DNA of 64,000 bases, taken from Deltaproteobacteria bacterium. GTDB lineage: Bacteria; Myxococcota_A; Polyangia; JAAYKL01. The position numbers and the translations under genes were made by a program. The stretch spans positions 34,501 to 98,500 of the forward strand of contig JAUVDV010000002.1 in NCBI GenBank assembly GCA_030595125.1. The letters are read 5' to 3'. Position 1 is the first letter of the stretch, and every line of letters starts with the position of its first letter. Below are positions 41,756 through 50,952 of the stretch, piece after piece. The notes under the pieces were generated by a model. That model did no database searches. It saw only the letters and a list, made by a program, of their open reading frames with translations, and was not told where the DNA came from.

Positions 41756-43465
41756 ATGAAAAGATACGAGAATGCGTTCACCGAGGTGGTGGCAAGGGCT
41801 GCGGGTCGGGACGAGGCACAGATCCGATCCCTGCTCAAGATCCCCGAAGCTCAGCGGGGCGATCTGTCCCTGCCGTGTTTTCCCTTTGCAAAAGAGATGA
41901 AGAAGAGCCCGGCCGCCATCGCGGCGGATCTCCAGGTCGCCGTTGGTGATCATCCCCTGTTCGAGAAGATCGAAGCGGTGGGTCCGTATCTGAACGCCTT
42001 CATAGAGCCAGAGGGCCTCATGAGTACGTTGATACCGGAGATCAGGGAGGCGCAGGATCGCTTCGCCACCTCGGATGTCGGGAAAGGGAAGGAGGTGGTG
42101 ATAGATTTCTCCTCGCCGAACATCGCCAAGCCCCTCGGATTTCATCACCTCAGATCCACCATGATCGGGAACGCCCTGGGAAGGATACACCGGGCACTCG
42201 GCTACCGGGTTCAGGGGATCAACTTTCTCGGGGACTGGGGTAAAACCTTCGGCCTGCTCGCCGAGGCGTTCGTGCGTTTCGGTGATCGATCCGCGCTCGA
42301 TGAAGGCGGCATCTCCTACCTGTTGGAACTCTACATCAAGGCCAACGCCGCTGCACAGGAGGATGAGTCGTTCGACGAGGCGGCCAGATTGATGTTCAAG
42401 AATCAGGAGGCCGGTGAGCCCCGGGCAATGGATCTGTGGCGTTTGTTCCGGGGGATCAGCCTGGCCGAGTTTCAGAAGGTCTACGACAGGCTCGACGTAT
42501 CGTTCGAGTTCTTCGAGGGGGAGAGCCACTATCGCGACGTCCTCGACGAAGTGGTCGCACGGGTGGAGAGCACGTGCGGCACGCGGGAGGATCAGGGCGC
42601 GTTGGTGGTGGACATGGAATACGCAAAGGACGAGCCGCCCATGATGCTGCGCAAGAGCGACGGCACAACCCTGTACGCAACGCGGGATATCGCGGCCGCG
42701 ATGGACAGGTGGGAACGGTTCCGGTTTGCCAAGTCGCTGTATGTGGTTGGGGTGGAGCAAAAGCGTCACTTCAACCAGCTCAAGCGCGCTCTTGGCGCCA
42801 TGGGACAGGAGTGGGAAGAACGGATGACCCACGTTTATTTCGGGCGCGTTGCCGGGATGAGCACCCGGAAGGGCAATGTGGTCTTCCTGACCGAAGTTCT
42901 CGACGAGGCTACGGATCGCGCGCGGGCCAAGATGCGGCAGGACGACGGGGATCGAGGGATCGACATCGAGAAGGTAGCGCAGCAGGTTGGTATCGGCGGT
43001 GTGGTCTTCTTTGACCTGAAGAACCTGCGCACGTCGGATTACAGCTTCGATTGGGAGGAGATCCTCAACACCAAGGGGTTCACCGGGATCTGCGTGCAGT
43101 ACGCCCACGCCCGTTGTTGCTCCATCCTGAGCAAGGGGGGTGGTGCGCCGTCTGCGGGGGAGACCGATCTGGGCCTTCTTCGCGCTTCCGAGGAGATAGC
43201 CCTCGTCAAAGAGCTCGGCAGGATCCCCGGGGCCGTGGAGGCGGCCGCCGCAGACCTGGAGCCGTCAAGATTGGCCCGCGCCGTATACGATGTCGCCCGG
43301 GAGTGGAACCGCTACCAGCAGTCGGGCAACGCAGATCGTTCGTTGCGGATTTTGGTTGAGGACGAGAGCGTGAAGAAGGCCCGCCTGGCACTCGTGGATG
43401 CGGTGAGAATAGGCCTCGAGACGGGGTTGAAGCTCCTTGGAGTATCGGCGCCGCAGGCAATGTGA
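41756..43465 (+). CDS. argS: Arginyl-tRNA synthetase
   Basis: A 569-residue class I synthetase that charges tRNA-Arg. The N-terminal additional domain covers about residues 1-105. The HIGH motif appears as FHHLRSTMIGNALGR near 130, with FLGDWGKTFG after it; the KMSKS-region equivalent is AGMSTRKGNVVFL near 370. The DALR anticodon-binding domain is at the C-terminus (about 440-569, YAHARCCSIL, VYDVAREWNRYQQ). Length is normal. Confidence 0.96.
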   Translation: MKRYENAFTEVVARAAGRDEAQIRSLLKIPEAQRGDLSLPCFPFAKEMKKSPAAIAADLQVAVGDHPLFEKIEAVGPYLNAFIEPEGLMSTLIPEIREAQDRFATSDVGKGKEVVIDFSSPNIAKPLGFHHLRSTMIGNALGRIHRALGYRVQGINFLGDWGKTFGLLAEAFVRFGDRSALDEGGISYLLELYIKANAAAQEDESFDEAARLMFKNQEAGEPRAMDLWRLFRGISLAEFQKVYDRLDVSFEFFEGESHYRDVLDEVVARVESTCGTREDQGALVVDMEYAKDEPPMMLRKSDGTTLYATRDIAAAMDRWERFRFAKSLYVVGVEQKRHFNQLKRALGAMGQEWEERMTHVYFGRVAGMSTRKGNVVFLTEVLDEATDRARAKMRQDDGDRGIDIEKVAQQVGIGGVVFFDLKNLRTSDYSFDWEEILNTKGFTGICVQYAHARCCSILSKGGGAPSAGETDLGLLRASEEIALVKELGRIPGAVEAAAADLEPSRLARAVYDVAREWNRYQQSGNADRSLRILVEDESVKKARLALVDAVRIGLETGLKLLGVSAPQAM

Positions 43466-43507
43466 ACAAATTTAATGTATATTGATATTTTCCGATGCAT
43501 ATGTATG

Positions 43508-43537
43508 TTGATTTTTCCATCGGGTCATGGCTATACT
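43508..43537 (+). promoter_or_regulatory. Candidate sigma-70 promoter
   Basis: TTGATT, an 18-bp spacer, and TATACT lie 51 bp before the lipoprotein gene at 43589. Confidence 0.4.
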
Positions 43538-43588
43538 GTCTAGCTCAATTCCAAAGATACGGATCGAAAAAACTCAAAGGGGGTTTTC

Positions 43589-44083
43589 ATGTTCAATGCA
43601 ATGAAAAAAATGGAGATTATGGCCATTCTGATTATGGCACTCATGGTCTTCGTCAGTTGTGATGATGATGGTGATGATTTGACTGCTCTTTCAGGAATAG
43701 TCGCAGACCCGGTTCCAGTAGTGATTGAGTGGGATGTCGGCACGTTGACTTTTAATTTCACCGGCGATCCCCTGGCTGCGGACAATGCGTTGGAAATGAA
43801 GCAGCTGTTGTCGAACGGAACGATCTTCCTGAACGTCGTCGCCACCGAAACCGGAACGAGCTACGACCTTCTCGGCGGCACATTGGTGGAAGTTGCGCCT
43901 GCAAGCAGCGGGCAGTATCAGGTCTCGGCAGATGAGACCGGAGCCATTGTCACGGTGCGGTTCTTCAACGATTTCCAGGGCAGCACAATTGCTCTTGGTG
44001 GAGTGTACAGCGCGGTCGTGAATGTGAACGCCAACGATTACTTCAAGACTGAGGAGTTTTCTCGCGGCGTACAAGTAAACTGA
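43589..44083 (+). CDS. Small lipoprotein of unknown function
   Basis: A 164-residue lipoprotein. CAAAGGGGG precedes the ATG. The lipobox is MVFVSC, followed by DDDGDD. The mature part is beta-rich (VIEWDVGTLTFNF, YQVSADETGAIVTVRFF, YSAVVNVNANDYF) with no recognised motif. It has its own promoter-like sequence and is followed closely by the CpsB-type gene. Confidence 0.7.
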   Translation: MFNAMKKMEIMAILIMALMVFVSCDDDGDDLTALSGIVADPVPVVIEWDVGTLTFNFTGDPLAADNALEMKQLLSNGTIFLNVVATETGTSYDLLGGTLVEVAPASSGQYQVSADETGAIVTVRFFNDFQGSTIALGGVYSAVVNVNANDYFKTEEFSRGVQVN

Positions 44084-44090
44084 CGAGCAA

Positions 44091-44801
44091 GTGTTTTCCT
44101 TATTGATCAGACGCGATGGGCTGATCGAGCCGCCGCCGATAGGTGAGCTGGACGCTCATTGCCACCTGCTGCCAGGGATCGATGACGGGCCTCCGAACGA
44201 GCGTGAGGCTCTGGCCATCGCACGGTTGCTATTGGAGATGGGTGTGAGGACGGTGGTGGCCACACCGCACGTTATCTCCGATGTGTACCCAAACAGCACC
44301 GATGTCATCATCAATGGTGTCAGTCGCATGCGCAGACTCCTCCGTGAAAGCGGGCTTGCTCTCGAAATCCTTGCCGGCGCGGAGTACTACGCAGAAAACG
44401 ATCTGCTCGACCGCATTGCGAGGGACGACTTGCTGGCTTTTGGGCCGGAGAAGTACGTATTGTTCGAGTCTCCGGTCGAGCATCAACCAATGGTTCTCGA
44501 AGAGATTGTATTCAATCTGAGGTCGGCGGGGTACACACCTCTTCTGGCCCACGTAGAGCGATATCGATATTTGCAGGCCGACCAAGATCGCGTAGAGCAC
44601 TTGCGGCGGCTCGGTGTATGTTTTCAGGTCAACCACCCATCGTTTCACCTGCCCAAGACAAGTCGTCGAGGTGAAATGGCGCGCTGGTTGTACACAAGGG
44701 GTTTCGTGGATTTATTGGGGACGGATATGCACCGTGCTTCCCCACTGATACAATCGTTTCGCGGATCCTTCAAACGCCCCGACAACCGGCACAGACCCTG
44801 A
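44091..44801 (+). CDS. CpsB/CapC-type PHP tyrosine-protein phosphatase
   Basis: A 236-residue PHP-domain enzyme with a GTG start at 44091. Metal-binding motifs: LDAHCHLLPGIDDGPPNE near 20-37, VVATPHVISDVYP near 55, ILAGAEYYAEND near 97, LLAHVERYRYL near 155, and LLGTDMHRASP near 215. These match CpsB/YwqE manganese-dependent phosphatases that dephosphorylate the tyrosine kinases controlling capsule or exopolysaccharide export. No kinase gene lies nearby. Confidence 0.88.
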   Translation: MFSLLIRRDGLIEPPPIGELDAHCHLLPGIDDGPPNEREALAIARLLLEMGVRTVVATPHVISDVYPNSTDVIINGVSRMRRLLRESGLALEILAGAEYYAENDLLDRIARDDLLAFGPEKYVLFESPVEHQPMVLEEIVFNLRSAGYTPLLAHVERYRYLQADQDRVEHLRRLGVCFQVNHPSFHLPKTSRRGEMARWLYTRGFVDLLGTDMHRASPLIQSFRGSFKRPDNRHRP

Positions 44802-44820
44802 CCCTGACTCTGTTTTATTA

Positions 44821-46863
44821 TCAGGGTTCGCAGTAGCCCATCAGCACGGCGATGGAATCCGCTCCACGACTGGCCACGACGGCGTCCATCATTCCATCTC
44901 CGTCGAGATCCGCCATCTGTGGTTCGGAGGGACCGTCTCCGGCGTAGAACGCGTCCAGGTAGGTGAAGGATCCCGAGGGGCCGGAGTTCCCCTTGAGGAT
45001 TGAAAGGGTATCCGCCTGCCAGTTCGCAACTATGAGATCGGGCAGGAAGTCGCCGTCGTCGAACACCGTCACGGCAATTGCTCGGGAGCCGTTGCCCGCA
45101 GTGTAGTCGTCCCGCGGATCGAAAGTTCCGTCCCCGTTTCCGAGCCAGACCGATACGTTGTCCGAAAACTGGTTTCCCACGACTATGTCGTCGTGGCTCG
45201 ACCCGTCGAGGTCATCCACGGCAAGTAACATGGGGTTATTGCCGCTCGGGAGGGTGAGCGAGTTGGTGAAGGTGCCGTCGCCGTTTCCGATGAGGACGTC
45301 CACCTGATTGACCAGTCCGCACGCGACCGCCAGATCCAGATCCCCATTTTCGTCGAAGTCGGCGAGGGCTATTCCGGTGGGGGCCAGGCCCACTGCGAAG
45401 TTTCCGGCCGACGTAAAGGTGCCGTTCCAGTTCGAGTCGGGGCCTCCTCCCAGACGAACGGAAACACGCGGGTTGGTGTATTCGTTCGACGTGATGGCGA
45501 AGTCGAGAATGTTGTCGTGGTCGAGATCGGCGACTACCAGATCGTAGGGATCGCTGGAGACGGAGATGATCTGCCTCGGTTGGAATGTACCGTTCCATGT
45601 GGTGGAACCGTTTCCGATGAAGAGGGCTACTGCGGATTCGTCCCTCAGCGTCATCATGATGTCTGCGATGCCGTCGGCGTCCATATCGATGATCTCCACC
45701 GATGCGGGGTTCAATCCTGCCGTGAAGTCGATGGCCGTCTGGAAAGTGCCGTCGCCGTTGCCCAGAAGGATAGAGAAGGAGTCGTCCTGTACGTTTGTAA
45801 CCACCACGTCATGGTGGGAGTCGCCGTTTATGAAACCCATGTCTATGTTTCGGGGCTCATCCCCGGCGGGGTAGAAGACCGGATAATAGAAACCGCAGCC
45901 CGTCGGTAGTGTCGGCGGACAGCTCGGTGCGAAGTTGGCGCACTGGGACAGTTCAAGGTATCCGGCCGGGCACATCCACTCGTTGCCGGGGCACAGCGCA
46001 GAAACAGACCAGTAATCGCAGCAGCCCGCAGAGCTGTAAACGCCGGAGACGTCAAGCAGGCACGCGGGTGGTGGGGCGGTGCAATCTGTGGCGGTGCCCG
46101 TATCGGTGCCCGTGTCGGTGTCCGTGTCGGTGTCTGTATCGGTATCGGTGTCCGTGTCGGTGTCCGTGTCGGTGTCCGTATCGGTATCCGTATCGGTATC
46201 GGTGTCGGTATCGGTGTCCGTGGTGCCAGGTTCGCAACACACCTGAGTAAGGACACCACAGTCGTACTCCCACTTGATCTCTCCACTGAGGGATTGGCAT
46301 CCGAAGACGGAAATGCACAGGAACGGACAGTCGCTGGATCCCGTGCCGGTATCGGATCCTGTATCTGTGTCGGTATCTGTATCTGTGTCGGTATCTGTAT
46401 CTGTGTCCGTGTCTAGTTCGCAGCAGATGTCGTCGCCCGTGCAGATGTATGCCGGGTGCTCTATTCCACCCTGGTTCCAGCAGGTGATGTAGAAGATGCA
46501 TTCATACGGACAATCTGTGTCGGTTCCGGTGTCCGTGTCAGTATCCGTGTCAGTATCCGTGTCAGTATCAGTATCCGTGTCGGTATCTGTGTCGGTATCA
46601 GTATCGGTATCTGTGTCGGTGTCAGTATCGGTGTCAGTATCGGTATCAGTGTCCGCGTCGGTGTCCACGTCGGTGTCGGAATCCGCGTCAGTATCGGATG
46701 TTGAGGGCTCTACGCATTGGCCTTCCGGAGAGCAGACCATGCCGGGGGGGCAATCCGAGTCCTGTTCGCATTCGGCGAAGCCGAAGTTCCGCCCCCCGCA
46801 CGCCGAAACGAATAGCAGAAAAAACAATAACAAAGATCTTGTTACATGAACGGTTGAAGACAT
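44821..46863 (-). CDS. Giant FG-GAP/VCBS lipoprotein with three Asp-Thr linkers
   Basis: A 680-residue lipoprotein. The lipobox is LFVSAC. Three Asp-Thr linkers (about residues 58-120, 150-175 and 212-255) alternate with two Cys-rich modules ending in CC (about 120-150 and 177-212: CPYECIFYITC and GDDICC; CPFLCISVFGC and LTQVCC). From about 300 on come FG-GAP/VCBS repeats (for example SILLGNGDGTFQTAID, VDVLIGNGDGTF, VSVWLGNGDGTFDPRDD), forming an integrin-like propeller with calcium-binding loops. Probably a long surface adhesin. Confidence 0.88.
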   Translation of the reverse strand: MSSTVHVTRSLLLFFLLFVSACGGRNFGFAECEQDSDCPPGMVCSPEGQCVEPSTSDTDADSDTDVDTDADTDTDTDTDTDTDTDTDTDTDTDTDTDTDTDTDTDTDTDTDTGTDTDCPYECIFYITCWNQGGIEHPAYICTGDDICCELDTDTDTDTDTDTDTDTDTGSDTGTGSSDCPFLCISVFGCQSLSGEIKWEYDCGVLTQVCCEPGTTDTDTDTDTDTDTDTDTDTDTDTDTDTDTDTDTDTDTGTDTGTATDCTAPPPACLLDVSGVYSSAGCCDYWSVSALCPGNEWMCPAGYLELSQCANFAPSCPPTLPTGCGFYYPVFYPAGDEPRNIDMGFINGDSHHDVVVTNVQDDSFSILLGNGDGTFQTAIDFTAGLNPASVEIIDMDADGIADIMMTLRDESAVALFIGNGSTTWNGTFQPRQIISVSSDPYDLVVADLDHDNILDFAITSNEYTNPRVSVRLGGGPDSNWNGTFTSAGNFAVGLAPTGIALADFDENGDLDLAVACGLVNQVDVLIGNGDGTFTNSLTLPSGNNPMLLAVDDLDGSSHDDIVVGNQFSDNVSVWLGNGDGTFDPRDDYTAGNGSRAIAVTVFDDGDFLPDLIVANWQADTLSILKGNSGPSGSFTYLDAFYAGDGPSEPQMADLDGDGMMDAVVASRGADSIAVLMGYCEP
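46096..46703. repeat. Three hexanucleotide tandem tracts
   Basis: GTGTCG/GTATCG-type 6-bp tracts at about 46096-46223, 46346-46411 and 46516-46703 encode the three Asp-Thr linkers of the FG-GAP lipoprotein. Two Cys-rich modules lie between them. Confidence 0.85.
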
Positions 46864-47018
46864 GCCTCGCTCCTAATAAAAACCTGTCTGGTGGTCATTG
46901 TACCATGACAAAGAGGAGAACGGCCAAGAACAAGCAACTGGTCGAAGCGAGGTGAAGCGTTCGAGTTGTGCTAATGTGAGAAATTGATGAGGGGAAAACA
47001 CGGGCCTAAGGAGACAGA

Positions 47019-47771
47019 ATGACTATTTCCCAAAAGAAAAGTGTTTTTGCTGTGGCGGTGATGTGGATGTTGAGTTCGATGTGCGGGTGCGGCGGCTCGA
47101 ACCCCGAGAAAGGAACGACGCCGACGGAAGAAACGAGCGCTTCGGAAAATCGGCCCACGGGTGTGGTCGAGGAGAATCCAGCGAGTGTTCAGATGGAGGG
47201 TCTGCTAGGGACCATTTCGCAGTACGACGTGGAGCGCGTCGTGAAGCGAGGGTATGAAAAGATGTTCCAGTGCTTTCAAGATCCATGGGATCTGCTCGAA
47301 GAGATAGAGGGCTCCTTCGAGTTGGTAATGGAGGTCGGCGCGGACGGTTCGGTGTCCCAGGTGTACTTGCGGGACGGTGATCTCGGATCGCGACAGGCCG
47401 AGGCGTGCATCGTGAACAAGGTGGCCGGGTTCATGTTTCCGGCCCCGGAGGGCGGAGACACGGCCATGATATCGTACGCAATGGAGGTCGAGGAGCCGTA
47501 CGATCACCCCGAGCCCCATAACTGGGGCGGCGGTAAATCGAGAGAAACATTGGCCGAGCACATGGATGACCTGGAGACCTGCCTCAAGGGTGAGACCGGA
47601 GTTCGGTTGACTCTCTACATCGGGCGCGGCGGCAAAGTGGTCTCTGCCGGCGCCACATCCAGTTCCTACGAAATGTACGAGGCGGGGCTTTGCCTGGCGA
47701 AGGCGGCCGAAGCATGGATATACTCGGAGGATCCCGGCGAGAGACCCGCCAAGGCGGTTCTGGAGTTCTAG
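47019..47771 (+). CDS. AgmX/PglI-like lipoprotein
   Basis: A 250-residue lipoprotein. AAGGAGACAG precedes the ATG. The lipobox is SSMCGC. The mature region holds two related TonB-C-like domains (about residues 75-155 and 175-250): MFQCFQDPW, MEVGADGSVSQVYLRD, ACIVNKVAGFMFP, and then LETCLKGE, LYIGRGGKVVSAG, LCLAKAAEAWIYS. This two-Cys pattern is typical of AgmX/PglI C-terminal domains of gliding myxobacteria. It is 6 bp from the MMPL transporter gene, so the two are co-transcribed. Confidence 0.8.
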   Translation: MTISQKKSVFAVAVMWMLSSMCGCGGSNPEKGTTPTEETSASENRPTGVVEENPASVQMEGLLGTISQYDVERVVKRGYEKMFQCFQDPWDLLEEIEGSFELVMEVGADGSVSQVYLRDGDLGSRQAEACIVNKVAGFMFPAPEGGDTAMISYAMEVEEPYDHPEPHNWGGGKSRETLAEHMDDLETCLKGETGVRLTLYIGRGGKVVSAGATSSSYEMYEAGLCLAKAAEAWIYSEDPGERPAKAVLEF

Positions 47772-47777
47772 AAATTT

Positions 47778-50189
47778 GTGGATGATAGGATGAAAAATCG
47801 CGGCGTCGGAATCCTCCCGGCATGGATCGCGGGCGTAGTTCTCGTCGTTGTGGTGATTGTGGGAGGGCTGGCGGCTACCAGGCTGACAATCGTCCAGGAC
47901 ATCACCGCGCTCCTGCCGCGAGATGATCGGGATTCGGTGGCCTCCCTTGCCCGGGAATGGGGGCTGATGAAGCGCGTGATCCTGGTGATAGGTCCGGATG
48001 AGCCCGGATCCGAGCGCCTGACGAATGCGGCGGATGCGGTTGCCGGGGCACTGGCCGAGATTGACGGTGTTGCGGAGGTGTTCTGCGAGGTCGACATGGA
48101 GGGTGTTCGCAAGGGCGCCGGGCTGTTGATGGAGCGGGGGGCAAGCCTGTACAGGCCTTCGGGAGATAAGATCGACGGCGAAGTTGCGAAAAAGAGGCTC
48201 TCGTCGTTGAAGAAGAGGCTCGCCTCGCCGGAGGCGCTCGTGATGCAGGAGTATCTCCTGGCCGATCCCCTCGGCATGGCGCGCGACGCGCTGCGGGGGC
48301 TCGAGGCTGCGGGGGCCGCAATGGGGGCGACGGTGCGGCAGGGCCACCTGATGTCGGCGGACGAGAGGCACGCGCTGGTCTTCGTCAAGATCGGGTTCGA
48401 TCCCATGGAAGTGGATCGCTCTGCGAGGTTCGTGAAGGATCTGGACGTTGCGATAGATAGTTCACTTAAAAAGGCCGGCGTAGAAGATCTGGATGTGTAC
48501 GCCCTGGGAGGAGTGCACTTCACAGCTTCGAGCGCGGGCGTGATCATGTCGGACATACGGCTCGCGTTCATCCTGACCATCATCGGTGTGCTTCTCATTT
48601 TTACGTTCTTTTTTCGGCGGGTAGTCATTATTCCGGCGGCGCTCCTTCCGGGCGGCGTGGGTATTGTCGTCGCACTCGGCGTCATGGGCGCCATGGGGAC
48701 GGAGGTCCACGCGCTGACTATCGGTTTTGCCGCGACCATCACCGGGATCAGTGTGGACTACGCCATCCACCTGCTCTACCGCGCGTTCTATCAGGAAAAA
48801 GGAACCACTCGTGAGAAGATGGGAGGGGCCCTCGCCGCGATTGCCATGCCGGTTGCGTTGGGGTGCGGAACCACGGTGGCGGCCTTTGCGCTGGTTGCCA
48901 CTTCCAAATTTCCCGGGATGCGCCAGCTGGCGATCTTTTCCGTCATCTCCATTCCCACGGCCCTGGCGGTCACCCTGATCATGCTTCCGGCCTTTCATCG
49001 GTTCCTGCTGTCTTCGAAGACCGCCCTGCCGGGGTTGGCGGATCGGGTCGCCGCGCTGCTCGTGGGCATGGGAACCGGCCGACGATCCCTTATCGCAAAG
49101 TCAGCCGTTATCGGCGGCTTCATCGCGGTGTTCGGTCTGGGGGCATGGGGATCGTTTACAGCTCCGCGTACGGGAGACCCGCGCGCCATGGGCCATATGG
49201 ATGACGATCTGGTCGGGCGGGAAGCGAAGATAAAAGAGGTCTTTCCCGGGCTCGCCGATCAGGCGCTCATCGTGGCGTCCGGCCCCGACAGAGAACGGGC
49301 GCTTTGGGCCAACGACGCTTTGTACAACGCCCTGATACAGGCGGGCTTCAGTCCTGAAGAGATCTTCTCCGTGAGCCCGTTCATGCCCGCGTCGAAAACC
49401 CAGGAGAGATCCGTGAAAGCCGCAAGAGAGCTATTTCGCGACCCCGGGGGATCCATCGAGGCGGCGTTTATCGAGGTGGGCTTTCGCGCGGATTACTTCC
49501 TGGCGCTAAAGGAGACAATCGAAGGGCAGAAGCTCACTATTGAGGATTACGAGGGAACGAGCCTGGAGCGTTTCATCACCGAGTCCGTGCTTCAGGCCGA
49601 AAATCGATGGGACGTGCTCACCAGGTTGAGAGCCGGCGGTGACGCCCAGATCGATCGACTGGTGAAGGTGGCCGGCTTGGTACCCGGTTGCAGGGTGGTA
49701 TCCGAGCGACTCGAGACCCGCGCGGCGCTCTCGACCATGCAGGTCGAGATCATCAGGATGCTGGGTATATGGCTTGTTGTCGCGCTCCTCATGCTGACGG
49801 CAGCGCGTCGATCCCTTAAATTCGGTTTGCGGGCGGTTGCGCCGGCTGTGATGGGCGTGGCCTGCGGCGCTGGTTTTTTCGGCCTCGTTGGCAGGCCGCT
49901 CACTCCGGTGTCGGCCGCCGCGTTGACCCTGGTGATGGGGCTGGGTATCGACTACGGCATCTTCATGCAGGGGGGGCGCAGGGCGACAGTCAGGGAGGCC
50001 GCTCCAGCAGTGCTCGCCTCCGCGTTCACCACCCTGGCTGCCTTTGGAGTTCTCGCGTCGGCACGTACCAAAGCCATGGCCGACCTGGGGCTGATCATCC
50101 TGGTGGGAGTGCTTGTTGCCGTATTCACCGCCATCGTGCTGGTCCCCCTGTTGAGTCCGCGGAGGGCAGAAAAGGCGGTCGAGCCATGA
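47778..50189 (+). CDS. MMPL/RND-family exporter
   Basis: An 803-residue transporter. GTG 47778 or ATG 47790 could be the start. Two halves each have a membrane helix, a large periplasmic domain and five more helices. The first half has LTIVQDITALLPRDD and FAATITGISVDYAIHLLYR with GTTVAAFALVATSKFPGMR; the second has LTLVMGLGIDYGIFMQGGRR. The helix-4 Asp (SVDYAIH / GIDYGIF) drives proton coupling. This resembles the exporters found with aryl-polyene and glycolipid pathways. It is followed with a 4-bp overlap by a lipoprotein gene. Confidence 0.87.
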   Translation: MDDRMKNRGVGILPAWIAGVVLVVVVIVGGLAATRLTIVQDITALLPRDDRDSVASLAREWGLMKRVILVIGPDEPGSERLTNAADAVAGALAEIDGVAEVFCEVDMEGVRKGAGLLMERGASLYRPSGDKIDGEVAKKRLSSLKKRLASPEALVMQEYLLADPLGMARDALRGLEAAGAAMGATVRQGHLMSADERHALVFVKIGFDPMEVDRSARFVKDLDVAIDSSLKKAGVEDLDVYALGGVHFTASSAGVIMSDIRLAFILTIIGVLLIFTFFFRRVVIIPAALLPGGVGIVVALGVMGAMGTEVHALTIGFAATITGISVDYAIHLLYRAFYQEKGTTREKMGGALAAIAMPVALGCGTTVAAFALVATSKFPGMRQLAIFSVISIPTALAVTLIMLPAFHRFLLSSKTALPGLADRVAALLVGMGTGRRSLIAKSAVIGGFIAVFGLGAWGSFTAPRTGDPRAMGHMDDDLVGREAKIKEVFPGLADQALIVASGPDRERALWANDALYNALIQAGFSPEEIFSVSPFMPASKTQERSVKAARELFRDPGGSIEAAFIEVGFRADYFLALKETIEGQKLTIEDYEGTSLERFITESVLQAENRWDVLTRLRAGGDAQIDRLVKVAGLVPGCRVVSERLETRAALSTMQVEIIRMLGIWLVVALLMLTAARRSLKFGLRAVAPAVMGVACGAGFFGLVGRPLTPVSAAALTLVMGLGIDYGIFMQGGRRATVREAAPAVLASAFTTLAAFGVLASARTKAMADLGLIILVGVLVAVFTAIVLVPLLSPRRAEKAVEP

Positions 50190-50809
50190 AGAGATGCCTG
50201 ATAATTTTTATGCTTCTTTGCGCCGCGTGCGGCCCCCCTGCCGGCGGCCGGCCGGTGGGCACCGTTGAAGAAAGCGCCAGGCCTGCGGATACACCCGTCA
50301 AGATGCGGCATCAGATAATGGTGCAGTACGGTGATGAGGTACAGGTCTTCGAGGGGTACATGATCCGTGGAGTGGACGCCTTCCTCGTGCGGGCCTTCGC
50401 CGGTCCGGGAGTTGATCTTTTTACGGTGGCTCGCGACGGGGAAAGGCATCGCGAGGAGGCCCACATTTCCGCCCTCGAGGAGCGCCTGGATCTGGAAGCG
50501 GTGAGCATGGACATCGCCCGGGCATACTTTGGCGGGTGCGAAAGAGACGGCGCGAAGGCCGAATGCACGCTTCTGGGAGAGCCCATGATCGAAGAGTTCG
50601 ACGAGCGCGGCCGACTCGTCGCCCGGAGGTTCCCTGTCGCCTACGGGATCGGAATGAGCATTGTTTACGAAGAGTATAAAGACTATCTCGACGGGCAGGC
50701 GCCGTGGAAGATCGTTCTCGAGTGGGGGGAGGGAAAGAACCGGATGGTCATCAAGCTGCTATCCGTGGAGGCCTTCGATGGATCGGTGGATGAGGTTGTA
50801 GGGCTCTAG
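50186..50809 (+). CDS. Lipoprotein coupled to MMPL exporter
   Basis: A 207-residue lipoprotein. The lipobox is LLCAAC. The beta-rich mature part (HQIMVQYGDEVQVFEGYMI, then FLVRAFAGPGVDLFTVAR, GERHREEAHI) recalls the LolB/DUF3261-like lipoproteins often found with MMPL exporters. It has translation overlap (ATGA) with the exporter. Inferred role: outer-membrane acceptor for the lipid or pigment moved by the exporter. Confidence 0.75.
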   Translation: MKRCLIIFMLLCAACGPPAGGRPVGTVEESARPADTPVKMRHQIMVQYGDEVQVFEGYMIRGVDAFLVRAFAGPGVDLFTVARDGERHREEAHISALEERLDLEAVSMDIARAYFGGCERDGAKAECTLLGEPMIEEFDERGRLVARRFPVAYGIGMSIVYEEYKDYLDGQAPWKIVLEWGEGKNRMVIKLLSVEAFDGSVDEVVGL

Positions 50810-50952
50810 CGTAATTTTCAATTCCAAGAATAGAATTGCATCGGGAACGTCTAGAATGTATTGGCCATTTCGGCAACGACCGGTTCATTGACAAGCTTGC
50901 AACATCATACACATTGCAGACCTGCAGTCTGTTTCACTTTCAGGAGGAATAA

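Noticed and set aside
50888..50915. TTGACA near 50888 as a promoter for the Gly/Asp-rich gene
   Set aside because: A good -35 but no acceptable -10 at 16-18 bp.
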